A stretch of DNA of 17,619 nt from contig CAYWFG010000032.1 in the NCBI GenBank assembly GCA_964458185.1, forward strand, positions 1 through 17,619, in the 5' to 3' direction. A program made the translations under genes and the position numbers. Position 1 is the stretch's first letter, and the number at the start of each line of letters is the position of its first letter. The notes under the pieces are model-generated. The model was not told where the DNA came from. It saw nothing but the letters and a program-made list of their open reading frames with translations, and did no database searches. The DNA comes from AB-137-C09 sp964458185. GTDB taxonomy: Bacteria > Pseudomonadota > Zetaproteobacteria > Mariprofundales > Mariprofundaceae. Shown piece after piece: positions 7,548 to 15,740 of this stretch.

Positions 7548-7733
7548 AATTAAATGTTTTCACCACCTATTATAACGTCGCATCATGTATATGATGTAAA
7601 ATTTAGGGAAAACAACCTAGGTGAAAATAATCATTTTTTGTACCGAAAATAAATAGGCAATAACAAAACGTTGTCACTTGACTTTTTCGTGTTATTTTGC
7701 GAGTAATGCAAAAGGGATATAAGGGGAAATGCC
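7548..7733 (+). other. Non-coding spacer between nagZ and hisD
   Basis: This 186-bp AT-rich spacer separates the carB-nagZ run from the his operon and should hold the his promoter. I see a weak hairpin CATCAT-GTAT-ATGATG at 7581-7596, without a strong U-run, which is not convincing as a terminator. A possible sigma70 pair is TTGTCA (7671-7676) with TATTTT (7693-7698), spaced by 16. A good ribosome site, AAGGGG (7721-7726), serves hisD. No classical His-rich leader peptide with an attenuator hairpin is apparent. Confidence 0.4.
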
Positions 7734-8761
7734 ATGGCTTTGATCAATCGTTTAAGCACTAAAGATACGGGTTTCCCTGATCAACTTCGTCATTTGTTAT
7801 CACGAGAAACCGATACTGGCACCGACGTGCAAGACTTGGTTGCCACTATTTTACAACAAGTACGGCAGCATGGTGATGTAGCACTTTGCAATTATACCCA
7901 ACAGTTTGATCGCTGGAATTGTACCGCTGAGAGCATGACCATTGATCGTGATCGCATGGCTACAGCATGGCATGCCGTGAATGATGATGACCGTGCGGCT
8001 TTAACATTAGCGACTCGCCGTATTCAGGACTACCATCAGCATCAATTACAACAAGATTGGAATATTACTGATCAACAAGGCTTTACTTTAGGGCAACGCA
8101 TTACGCCGCTGGATTGTGTTGGTTTGTATGTCCCCGGTGGCAAAGCAGCTTACCCATCATCAGTATTGATGAATGCCGTTCCAGCAGTCGTTGCTGGTGT
8201 TGCTGATATTTGCATGGTTGTGCCAACCCCTGATGGCGAAATGAATGATTTGGTGCTGGCTGCTGCTTATATTGCTGGCGTGCAACAAGGTTATGCCGTT
8301 GGCGGTGCGCAAGCTATTGCCGCATTGGCTTATGGTACAGCAACCATTAACCCCGTCGATAAAATTGTCGGGCCGGGCAATAAATTTGTAGCGGCTGCTA
8401 AACGCCAAGTATTTGGGCATTGCGGCATTGATATGATTGCAGGACCATCAGAGATTGCCATTGTTGCTGACGGTGGCAACCCCGATTGGTTAGCGGCTGA
8501 TTTTTTATCACAAGCAGAACACGATGAAGCGGCGCAAAGTATTTTAATCAGTACCGATACTGCGTTGATGGATGCTGTAGAAGCGGCTGTAGCTCGCCAT
8601 TTAACCCATTTGCCACGGGCTAACATTGCTGAAGCATCGTTGCGCAACCATGGCGCGTTTATTTTGGTCGATAATATGACCGAGGCTGCCGAAGTGGTTA
8701 ATACCATTGCCCCCGAACATTTAGAACTGGCTGTGGATGACCCTGATGCATTACTGCCCTT
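7734..8761 (+). CDS. hisD: Histidinol dehydrogenase, 3' end lost in assembly gap
   Basis: HisD carries out the last two steps of histidine synthesis: NAD-dependent oxidation of histidinol to histidinal and then to histidine. 342 residues are readable before the Ns, against about 430 for the family. Visible signatures are VGLYVPGGKAAYPSSVLMN (129-147), VGPGNKFVAAAKRQVFG (212-228) and the substrate/zinc region FLSQAEHDEAAQ, with Gln260 and His263. The motif IAPEHLEL includes the catalytic Glu328 and His329. The zinc-binding Asp and His of the C-terminal part (Asp360 and His419 in E. coli) fall in the gap and cannot be checked. The start at ATG 7734 is backed by AAGGGG seven bases upstream. It is probably the first gene of the his operon seen here; hisG is not adjacent. 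Confidence 0.95.
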
Positions 8762-8861
8762 NNNNNNNNNNNNNNNNNNNNNNNNNNNNNNNNNNNNNNN
8801 NNNNNNNNNNNNNNNNNNNNNNNNNNNNNNNNNNNNNNNNNNNNNNNNNNNNNNNNNNNNN
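8762..8861. other. Assembly gap, exactly 100 N
   Basis: A run of exactly 100 Ns looks like a scaffold placeholder, not a measured length. HisD lacks about 85-90 C-terminal residues and HisC lacks about 55-60 N-terminal residues, so roughly 430 bp or more should be here. The frames on the two sides agree only by chance, which makes a false 669-codon fused frame. Confidence 0.97.
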
Positions 8862-9743
8862 CCCGATAGCGACATGCATGGTTTGCGGGTACAAATTGCC
8901 GAGCGAGACCGAGTCATTCCTGAGCAAGTGTTGTTAGGCAATGGTTCAGATGAGATTATTCAAATGCTATTACTGGCGACAGGCAGCGGTACAGTGATGA
9001 CCCCTGCTCCCAGTTTTGTGATGTATGAAATGGTGGCTAAATGGTTGCAGCGTTCGTTCTTTACTTTGCCCTTGGGGAAAAACTTTAGCTTGGATGCCGA
9101 GCAGTTTTTGAGTGCTTGTGCCAGAGAAAAAGTTACCATGGTGTTTCTTGCTTGCCCCAACAACCCCACAGGTAATATGTGGGAGCGTGAAGCATTGCAA
9201 ACCATTTGCAGTCGTTTTAATGGGCTAGTCATTATTGATGAGGCCTATGCACCTTTTGCCTCATGCACACACACTGATTTATTAGCACCGAATGTGATGA
9301 TTTTACGCACCTTTTCTAAATATGGTTGGGCTGGCTTACGACTGGGCTATTTATTGGGTAGCGTGTCATTTATTCATGAGCTTAATAAAGTAAGAATGCC
9401 CTACAATATTAATAGTTTAACGCAGGTTACAGCAAGCTTTTTATTGCAACATGATGAATTATTTCAATTACAAGCACGTACCATTTGCAAAGAACGTGAA
9501 CGGGTTGCTGATGCCCTAAAAACATTGCCTAATATTCACGTTTTTCCTTCTGAAGCCAACTTTTTATTGGTTCGCGTTGCCGATGCGAGCATGGTTTTTG
9601 AGCGATTAAAAGCAGAAAATATTTTAATCAAAAACATGCATGGCAAGGACTCAACATTAAAACAATGCCTACGGATCACCATAGGCACTGAAGCTGAAAA
9701 CAATGCCTTGCTTGCTGCCATGCGGAGTATACACCATGACTGA
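8862..9743 (+). CDS. hisC: Histidinol-phosphate aminotransferase, 5' end lost in assembly gap
   Basis: HisC is a PLP-dependent class I/II aminotransferase that converts imidazole-acetol phosphate and glutamate to histidinol phosphate. The readable 293 residues begin at the PDSDMHGLR segment, which in full proteins follows the (Y) of YPD near residue 55-60. Next come the LLGNGSDEIIQ motif, ACPNNPTGNMW, IIDEAYAPF (PLP-contacting Asp and Tyr) and RTFSKYGWAGLRLGY with the Schiff-base lysine. The late LRITIGTEAENN segment carries the substrate-phosphate arginine. The start codon is in the Ns. The 3' end overlaps hisB by eight bases. Confidence 0.95.
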   Translation, partial: PDSDMHGLRVQIAERDRVIPEQVLLGNGSDEIIQMLLLATGSGTVMTPAPSFVMYEMVAKWLQRSFFTLPLGKNFSLDAEQFLSACAREKVTMVFLACPNNPTGNMWEREALQTICSRFNGLVIIDEAYAPFASCTHTDLLAPNVMILRTFSKYGWAGLRLGYLLGSVSFIHELNKVRMPYNINSLTQVTASFLLQHDELFQLQARTICKERERVADALKTLPNIHVFPSEANFLLVRVADASMVFERLKAENILIKNMHGKDSTLKQCLRITIGTEAENNALLAAMRSIHHD

Positions 9744-10338
9744 TTTACATGCCCGTGCGGCACATATTCAACGTACCACCCGTGAAACTAATATTCATTT
9801 AGCCATTAATATTGACGGCACGGGGGAAGCAGACTTGCATTCATCCATCCCTTTTTTAGATCATATGTTAGAGCAAATTTCACGCCATGGTTTAATTGAT
9901 CTTACCTTGCAGGCTAAAGGTGATCGTGATATTGATGATCATCATACGGTAGAAGATATTGGCATTTGCTTGGGTGAATGCCTCTATGAGGCGGTGGGTA
10001 ACAAAGCTGGTATTGCCCGTTATGGTCATGCCTATGTACCATTGGATGAAGCCTTGTCTCGGGTGGTGCTTGATTTTTCAGGTCGCCCTGGTTTGGTTTA
10101 CAATGTTACCTTTCCCAAAGATACCGTAGGTCGTTTTGATCTTGATTTATTTCGTGAGTTTTTTCAAGCTGTCAGTAATCATGCGCGCATGACTGTACAT
10201 ATTGATAAAATCCGTGGTGAAAACAGTCATCATATTATTGAAAGTGTTTTTAAAGCCTTTGGTCGTGCCTTACGCATGGGACTGGCGCATGATGTACGTC
10301 AGCAAGGGATTCCTTCCACCAAGGGTCGCTTATCGTGA
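9736..10338 (+). CDS. hisB: Imidazoleglycerol-phosphate dehydratase, monofunctional
   Basis: HisB dehydrates imidazole-glycerol phosphate to imidazole-acetol phosphate, the substrate of HisC. The 200-residue length is that of the stand-alone dehydratase, without the N-terminal histidinol-phosphatase domain of the enteric fusion. Manganese-site motifs are clear: FLDHML (40-45), DIDDHHTVEDIG (65-76) and GENSHHIIESVFKAF (161-175). I start it at ATG 9736 (MTDLHARAAHIQRTT), which overlaps hisC by eight bases. An in-frame ATG at 9703 would add 11 residues read from inside hisC. It is joined to hisH by a GTGA overlap. Confidence 0.97.
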   Translation: MTDLHARAAHIQRTTRETNIHLAINIDGTGEADLHSSIPFLDHMLEQISRHGLIDLTLQAKGDRDIDDHHTVEDIGICLGECLYEAVGNKAGIARYGHAYVPLDEALSRVVLDFSGRPGLVYNVTFPKDTVGRFDLDLFREFFQAVSNHARMTVHIDKIRGENSHHIIESVFKAFGRALRMGLAHDVRQQGIPSTKGRLS

Positions 10339-10967
10339 ACCGTGTTGGTTTGATTGATTATGGCATGGGTAATTTACACTCTGTTAGCAAGGCCTTAGAA
10401 CATGCTGGCGCATCGGTACGACTGGTAAAAAAACCTGAAGACTTACAGCATTGTGATCGTATTGTACTGCCAGGAGTCGGTGCTTTTCGTGATTGCATCC
10501 ATGCCTTGCATGATCATGGTATGGATGAAGCGATGAATGCCTACATTGCAACAGGCAAGCCATTTCTTGGTATTTGCTTGGGCATGCAGGTATTGATGGA
10601 TCTATCCTTAGAATTTGGCGAACATCAAGGTTTAGGATTGATTGCGGGTTCTGTTAAACCGTTTCCTGAAGCTCTGCCAGCATTAGGCTATAAAATTCCA
10701 CACATGGGCTGGAACGATGTGACATTTGCTAATGGTATACCTATCCACCCTGTATTAGCACCCTTGCGTGGGCAACAAGTCTATTATGTTCACGCCTATT
10801 ATTGCGCCCCTAGCGATGCTTCACATACCTTGGCAGCATGCAGTTATGGCGAATTTCCTTTTACTGCGGCAATGGGGTATGATAATATTCTTGCGGTACA
10901 ATTCCACCCAGAAAAAAGCCAACGTGCAGGTTTATCCATGCTTCAAGGTTTTGTGAATTGGCAATAA
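10335..10967 (+). CDS. hisH: Imidazole-glycerol-phosphate synthase, glutaminase subunit
   Basis: HisH is the class I glutamine amidotransferase that supplies ammonia to HisF. The 210 residues include IDYGMGNLHSVSKAL (7-21), PGVGAF (46-51), the nucleophile elbow GICLGMQ with Cys81, and the His191/Glu193 pair in FHPEKSQ, which completes the catalytic triad. PHMGWN (122-127) is also typical. Translation starts at GTG 10335, overlapping the hisB stop. The partner hisF is not next door, because a 2.66-kb kinase gene and hisA intervene, although the two proteins form a 1:1 complex. Confidence 0.97.
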   Translation: MNRVGLIDYGMGNLHSVSKALEHAGASVRLVKKPEDLQHCDRIVLPGVGAFRDCIHALHDHGMDEAMNAYIATGKPFLGICLGMQVLMDLSLEFGEHQGLGLIAGSVKPFPEALPALGYKIPHMGWNDVTFANGIPIHPVLAPLRGQQVYYVHAYYCAPSDASHTLAACSYGEFPFTAAMGYDNILAVQFHPEKSQRAGLSMLQGFVNWQ

Positions 10968-10976
10968 GGGCAATCC

Positions 10977-13634
10977 ATGTTTATTCGTGATGTTATGACC
11001 AAAGGGGTGATCACCGTTTCCCCCGAACAATCTATTGCTGATGCACTAGACATCATGTTGGAAAAGCGCATTAGCTTTATTGTCGTTGAAGCGAACCATA
11101 AACCTGTTGGGGTACTTACCGAAGGCGATATGGTTGCCCTAGCAAAAGCAAATGATGATGCAGCAATACAGCATGTTGCACGGTTTATGAGTAGCCCTGT
11201 GATTACTGTGCAAGCTGATGCCAATGTCTTTCATGCTTATGATGAGATTTTACAACACCGCATTCGTTATATTGTCGTGGTTGATGACGCTGGGGATTTA
11301 ATTGGCGTGATTACCATGTCTAACTTTCTTGCATCTATGGGCGTTGAACACTTGGCTAGGTTGCGCCATGTAAGCGAAGAAGCCACCACAAAACTTGAAA
11401 CTGTTACACCTGATACGCTGATGGTTGATGTCATTGCTGCGATGCATCGTTACCGCCATGCCGTGATTGCAGTCGAAAATAATCGCCCTGTTGGTTTAAT
11501 GACTTCGCGTGATGTGACACGAATGTATTCGCAAAACAGCACTTCTTTTGCTAACCGTACCATGCGTGATTGTATGCGTACTAATCTTGTCACCCTACAA
11601 AAATCTGCCTACATACCCGAAGCCAACAATCTAATGCGCAGTCAACATACCCGTCATATTGTGGTGTTAGATGATGATCAAAGTTTATTTGGTTTACTGA
11701 CTATTTCAGATGTTGTGCGTTCGATGGAAAGCAAATACATGGCTTTTATGAAAGCGGTGATGAATGAAATGGAACGTGATTTGAAAATACGTTCGGTGCA
11801 GCAAGCTGCCCTCTTTGATCGCAACCCCAATGCGGTTTTTTCATTGGATAAAAACCTTCATATTATTGCCAACAACCCTGCAACGGTATTGTTAACGGGC
11901 TTAAGTGAAACGGTGTTGATTGATTCTGCAATGATTGATCTTTTGGTTGCTAAAGACCGTGAGTATTTTACCCAAGCCTGCCTTGATGCCATGGAGGGTG
12001 ATGCCTGTAGCATGTATGCCACCATGATTGGCGAGCATGGTGAAAACGTGTTTGCCTTTTTCAATATGGTTCCTGTGATTGTTGACAATGATCTTCCGGG
12101 GTTGTATGTCGTTGCTCATGATGTCACAGAGCGAACCGTTGCGGAACGTCATTTGCGTTTGCTTTCTTCTGCTTTAGAACAGGCCAATGAGTCTATTTTG
12201 ATCATCAATGAAGCAGGCACGATTGAGTTTGCCAATCGTTCCTTTTCACGTTGTTTTGGTGGCAGTGATGATGATTTGCGGGGTAAACATTGCGATGATT
12301 TATTGACGTGCAGTCTTTATGGCAGTGCCGATCAATTGTGGCAGGTACTAAAAAACGACGGTGCCAAACAATACAACGATGCTGAAATTCGTTTGCATAA
12401 TGGTACGGTACTTGATGCTAAATTATCGGTCTCTGTATTTAATTTAGATCAAGATAATATGAGCCATTTGATTATGGTGCTAGAAAATATGCAAGAACGT
12501 CGCGCCATCGAAGCGCAACTTCGTCAAGCACAAAAAATGGAAGCATTGGGTACATTGGTTGGTGGTATAGCCCATGACTTTAACAATTTACTGGCATCCA
12601 TCAGTGGTAATTTGTTTCTCATCCGCGAAGAAATAGCCTGCCAGCCTGATACCGCAAAAAAAGTTGCCGTGCTAGAAGAAGAGTGCTTTCGTGCAGCAGA
12701 TTTAATTCAACAATTATTGGTTTTTGCGCGCAAAGGTAACGTGCGAAAAGAACGGGTGAATTTTTGTAAAGTGGTGCAAGACAGTTTCGATTTAGGGCGT
12801 GTTGCCTTGCCTGAAAACATTGAACTAATCACTGATATTCCCTTGTATGCTATTGATGTGATGGGTAATAGCCAACAATTGCAACAGGTTATTCTTAATT
12901 TATTAAACAATGCCAAAGATGCAGTCGCCAACCAAGAAAGTCCGCGCATCGAATTACGATTAGTTTGTAAAAAAAACGATGATGATTTAAGTGATCAAGT
13001 GGTATTAACGGTGCGCGATAATGGCAAAGGGATTCATGGTAATGATATCACGCATATTTTTGAGCCTTTTTTTACCACCAAAGATGTCGGTCAAGGCAGT
13101 GGTTTAGGGCTTTCTATGGCGTATGGTTCTATTGAGCAGCATGAGGGGAAACTGTCTGTAGAATCTCAACAAGATCATGGCGCAACGTTTATGGTTGCTT
13201 TGCCATGTTTAGCTATTGATGATCCATTTTCAAATGATACTTTATCTATGAATCATCATGTTAGACAGCATTACATCTTGGTGGCAGATGATGAACCCCG
13301 TGTGCGCGAGATGTGTGCCAGTCTATTAGAATCACGCCACTACCGTGTATTGCTTGCCGACAGCGGAGAGGCAGCATTGGAACGTGTTGAAGAATACGGT
13401 GATGCCATTGATCTTGTTATCTTGGATGTCATGATGCCTGGGCTTACAGGGGTGGATGTGTGGAGCCGTTTGGTTACTACCATGCCTGAGATGCCTGTGT
13501 TGCTGATGACGGGTTATGATCGGCATAACATTACCCAAGGTTTACCCAGCCAAATGGCAGATGCCCATGTCTTAAAAAAACCTTTTTACCCTGCAGACTT
13601 TTTATTGCGGGTTGAAGAGATGATTGGTGATTAA
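10977..13634 (+). CDS. Soluble CBS-CBS-PAS-PAS hybrid histidine kinase with C-terminal receiver
   Basis: This is an 885-residue sensor kinase with no signal peptide or membrane helix, so it is cytoplasmic. Four CBS motifs form two Bateman modules (about 1-56, 67-118, 140-184, 196-251). A helical linker, PAS-like domains at about 274-388 and 392-507, and HisKA with the H-box IAHDFNN (His533) follow. The HATPase has N-box NLLNNAKDA (641-649), G1 VRDNGKGI (679-686), F-box FEPFFTT and GLGL (709-712). The receiver (765-885) has acidic Asp771/772, phosphoacceptor Asp817 in ILDVMMPG, Thr845 and Lys868. Bateman modules usually bind adenine nucleotides or S-adenosylmethionine, so the input may be energy or nucleotide status (inference). 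The start follows a TAAGGG ribosome site overlapping the hisH stop, and hisA begins one base after its own stop, so it is fully within the his operon. No cognate output regulator is visible. Confidence 0.93.
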   Translation: MFIRDVMTKGVITVSPEQSIADALDIMLEKRISFIVVEANHKPVGVLTEGDMVALAKANDDAAIQHVARFMSSPVITVQADANVFHAYDEILQHRIRYIVVVDDAGDLIGVITMSNFLASMGVEHLARLRHVSEEATTKLETVTPDTLMVDVIAAMHRYRHAVIAVENNRPVGLMTSRDVTRMYSQNSTSFANRTMRDCMRTNLVTLQKSAYIPEANNLMRSQHTRHIVVLDDDQSLFGLLTISDVVRSMESKYMAFMKAVMNEMERDLKIRSVQQAALFDRNPNAVFSLDKNLHIIANNPATVLLTGLSETVLIDSAMIDLLVAKDREYFTQACLDAMEGDACSMYATMIGEHGENVFAFFNMVPVIVDNDLPGLYVVAHDVTERTVAERHLRLLSSALEQANESILIINEAGTIEFANRSFSRCFGGSDDDLRGKHCDDLLTCSLYGSADQLWQVLKNDGAKQYNDAEIRLHNGTVLDAKLSVSVFNLDQDNMSHLIMVLENMQERRAIEAQLRQAQKMEALGTLVGGIAHDFNNLLASISGNLFLIREEIACQPDTAKKVAVLEEECFRAADLIQQLLVFARKGNVRKERVNFCKVVQDSFDLGRVALPENIELITDIPLYAIDVMGNSQQLQQVILNLLNNAKDAVANQESPRIELRLVCKKNDDDLSDQVVLTVRDNGKGIHGNDITHIFEPFFTTKDVGQGSGLGLSMAYGSIEQHEGKLSVESQQDHGATFMVALPCLAIDDPFSNDTLSMNHHVRQHYILVADDEPRVREMCASLLESRHYRVLLADSGEAALERVEEYGDAIDLVILDVMMPGLTGVDVWSRLVTTMPEMPVLLMTGYDRHNITQGLPSQMADAHVLKKPFYPADFLLRVEEMIGD

Positions 13635-13635
13635 C

Positions 13636-14400
13636 ATGAAGAATGCTGATAACAAATTAAACTTTGAGTTGATTCCAGCGATTGATTTAAAAGGTGGTCA
13701 TTGTGTGCGTTTGCAACAAGGATGCATGGATGCAGCGACCGATTATGGTGATGATCCCGCAGCGATGGCAATGCAATGGCAAGAACAAGGGGCAAGTCGT
13801 TTGCATTTGGTTGATTTAGATGGTGCTTTTGCTGGCACACCCGCCAATCGGACGACGATAGAAGCCATTTGCGCACAAGCACATATTCCTGTGCAACTTG
13901 GCGGTGGTTTGCGTGATTTATCTGCTATTGAATCGACGTTGGCTTTGGGTGTGGGGCGAGTGATTCTTGGTTCTGTTGCTATTTCTCAACCGAGTATCGT
14001 GGTTGAGGCTTGTCGATTGTTTCCGCAGCAAGTATGCGTCGGTATTGATGCCCGCGGTGGCATGGTCGCCGTGCATGGCTGGGATGATGTCACTGACACA
14101 TCGGCATTGAGCTTAGCAAAGCGTTTTGAAGATGTCGGTGTGGCAGCGATTATTTACACCGATATTGCCCGTGATGGTATGCTTTCTGGACCTAATATTG
14201 ACGAAACACTGCGCCTTGCCAAGGCCGTTTCGATTCCTGTCATTGCCTCAGGTGGTATTGCTGATCGCGCTCAGGTTGAAGCTTTGGCTGGTCATGTGGG
14301 TGCTGGTATTCAGGGGGCGATTACAGGTCGAGCGATTTATGAAGGCACGCTTGATTTTGTTGCTGCCATGCAATGGTTAAATCATCACCATGCTAAGTAA
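13636..14400 (+). CDS. hisA: Phosphoribosylformimino-5-aminoimidazole carboxamide ribotide isomerase
   Basis: HisA isomerises ProFAR to PRFAR by an Amadori rearrangement, giving the substrate of HisF-HisH. The 254-residue (beta/alpha)8 barrel shows LIPAIDLKGGHCVRLQQG (12-29) with catalytic Asp17, HLVDLDGAFAG (57-67), VQLGGGLRDL (86-95), GIDARGG with the second catalytic Asp138, and YTDIARDGMLSGPN (174-187). I start it at ATG 13636, with GGTGA five bases upstream. In-frame TTG 13624 and GTG 13627 are possible but would overlap the kinase gene and only lengthen an already long N-terminus. It overlaps hisF by 11 bases. Confidence 0.96.
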   Translation: MKNADNKLNFELIPAIDLKGGHCVRLQQGCMDAATDYGDDPAAMAMQWQEQGASRLHLVDLDGAFAGTPANRTTIEAICAQAHIPVQLGGGLRDLSAIESTLALGVGRVILGSVAISQPSIVVEACRLFPQQVCVGIDARGGMVAVHGWDDVTDTSALSLAKRFEDVGVAAIIYTDIARDGMLSGPNIDETLRLAKAVSIPVIASGGIADRAQVEALAGHVGAGIQGAITGRAIYEGTLDFVAAMQWLNHHHAK

Positions 14401-15169
14401 ACGGGTTATCCCTTGCCTAGATATTGCCCATGGACGGGTGGTAAAAGGTATCAAATTTGTTGATATTGTCGATGCAGGTGATCCTGTCGAAGCGGCGATT
14501 CGCTACGATGCTGAAGGAGCGGATGAACTAACTTTTTTAGATATCCGCGCTTCTTGCGATAACCGTGATACGCTTTACCACATGGTTAGCGATGTTGCCG
14601 AGCATGTGTTTATGCCATTGACTGTTGGTGGTGGCGTGCGTGAATTATCTGATATTGAAAACCTGCTTCATGCAGGGGCTGATAAAGTATCGATCAACAC
14701 CACCGCGATCATCAAACCTGATTTTGTTGCCCAAGCGGCGAAACGCTTTGGCTCTTCCACCATTGTTGTGGCAATAGATGCCCGCCGCAACAAGGTGGTT
14801 GATTCACACGTAAGTTGGCAGTGTTATACCCACGGTGGACGCACCGCAACAGGGCTTGATGCCATCGACTGGGCAAAAAAAATGAGCGATGATGGCGCAG
14901 GAGAAATTTTACTCACCAGTATGGATGCTGATGGTACCAAAGAAGGGTACGATATTCCGCTAACACGAACCGTTGCTGAATCAATTTCTGCCAATGTGGT
15001 TGCCTCTGGCGGGGTTGGTACGCTTGCTCATTTGGCAGATGGTTTACGTGATGGCAAGGCAGATGCGGTCTTGGCAGCGAGTATTTTTCACTTTGGTCAA
15101 CACAGCATTGGTGAGGCAAAAGCCTATTTAGCAGCGCAAGGTATCCCCGTGCGTTTAAGCACTGCATAA
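14390..15169 (+). CDS. hisF: Imidazole-glycerol-phosphate synthase, cyclase subunit
   Basis: HisF combines PRFAR with ammonia from HisH to give imidazole-glycerol phosphate and AICAR, the latter returning to purine synthesis. The 259-residue barrel starts RVIPCLDIAHGRVVKG with catalytic Asp11, and has FVDIVDAGDP (23-32), TVGGGVRELSDIE (78-90), VVAIDAR with catalytic Asp130, and TSMDADGTKEGYD in the second phosphate-site half. The loop usually written LDITAS reads LDIRAS here (Thr to Arg at residue 53), which is a mild oddity. hisI/hisE do not follow; ubiC starts four bases after the stop. Confidence 0.97.
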   Translation: MLSKRVIPCLDIAHGRVVKGIKFVDIVDAGDPVEAAIRYDAEGADELTFLDIRASCDNRDTLYHMVSDVAEHVFMPLTVGGGVRELSDIENLLHAGADKVSINTTAIIKPDFVAQAAKRFGSSTIVVAIDARRNKVVDSHVSWQCYTHGGRTATGLDAIDWAKKMSDDGAGEILLTSMDADGTKEGYDIPLTRTVAESISANVVASGGVGTLAHLADGLRDGKADAVLAASIFHFGQHSIGEAKAYLAAQGIPVRLSTA

Positions 15170-15173
15170 GCGG

Positions 15174-15737
15174 ATGTTTTTTGGTTCTATTGCTGGGCAA
15201 TCGTGGTGCCCAGAACGCACATGGCAAGCGGACGATTATGATGTAAGCCGTGAAGACGCAGCGATTCTCACGGTCGCAGGGTCATTGACCCGTTTTCTTG
15301 AACGGATGCATGGTATGAAGCTGCAAGTGCAACTAAAAGATCAATACATTGATACGCTTGAAGCAGATGAAGCAGCGGTGTTGCACACAGCCAAACACCA
15401 ACAAATTTTACGCCGCAAGGTTGCCTTAACCCACCGCCAACACACCATGTTTGATGCCGAGTCTGTGCTACCACTGGATCCTTTACCCCATGCTTTGGTG
15501 CAAGACCTGCAAGATGGCGAACGCCCACTGGCAAACCTATTGATGGATTACGGTTTATCGTTATCGCGCTTGGATCTTGGTATTACGCAGATCACAGGCG
15601 AACATCCATGGCAGGGTTATTGGGCAAGGCGTTCGGTTTTGCGTTCTGAATCTGATATTCAAGCCTTGGTGGTAGAGGTTTTTCATCCAATTTTTTGGCA
15701 GCGACTTAATATGCTCAAACAGCACCGCAACCGATGA
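15174..15737 (+). CDS. ubiC: Chorismate lyase (chorismate to 4-hydroxybenzoate)
   Basis: UbiC splits chorismate into 4-hydroxybenzoate and pyruvate, the first committed step of ubiquinone synthesis. The 187 residues match the family in pattern, not in close identity: SLTRFLERM (37-45), ILRRKVALT with Arg80 at the place of E. coli Arg76, AESVLPLDPLP (95-105), GERPLANLLMDYGLSLSRLD (115-134), GYWARRSVLR (148-157) and LVVEVFHPIFW, with Glu168 at the place of catalytic Glu155. E. coli UbiC is 165 residues; the extra length is mainly N-terminal. It sits four bases after hisF and three before uvrC, so it is co-transcribed with both. Confidence 0.85.
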   Translation: MFFGSIAGQSWCPERTWQADDYDVSREDAAILTVAGSLTRFLERMHGMKLQVQLKDQYIDTLEADEAAVLHTAKHQQILRRKVALTHRQHTMFDAESVLPLDPLPHALVQDLQDGERPLANLLMDYGLSLSRLDLGITQITGEHPWQGYWARRSVLRSESDIQALVVEVFHPIFWQRLNMLKQHRNR

Positions 15738-15740
15738 TCT

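Noticed and set aside
7581..7596. CATCAT/ATGATG hairpin after nagZ as an intrinsic terminator
   Set aside because: It has six AT-rich pairs and no following U-run, so it is too weak to call.
7554..7652. A 32-codon frame in the hisD leader containing an adjacent His pair, considered as a his attenuation leader peptide
   Set aside because: It has only two adjacent His codons and one more later, no ribosome site, and no G+C-rich terminator hairpin with a U-run before hisD.
7692..7709. Resemblance of the hisD upstream sequence to the inner end of the palindromic element (TTATTT..TGCGAGT)
   Set aside because: The match is short and gapped, with no partner inverted repeat nearby; chance in AT-rich DNA is enough.
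8330..8941. 203-codon minus-strand frame running through the N gap
   Set aside because: It is kept open only by Ns and lies opposite hisD/hisC.
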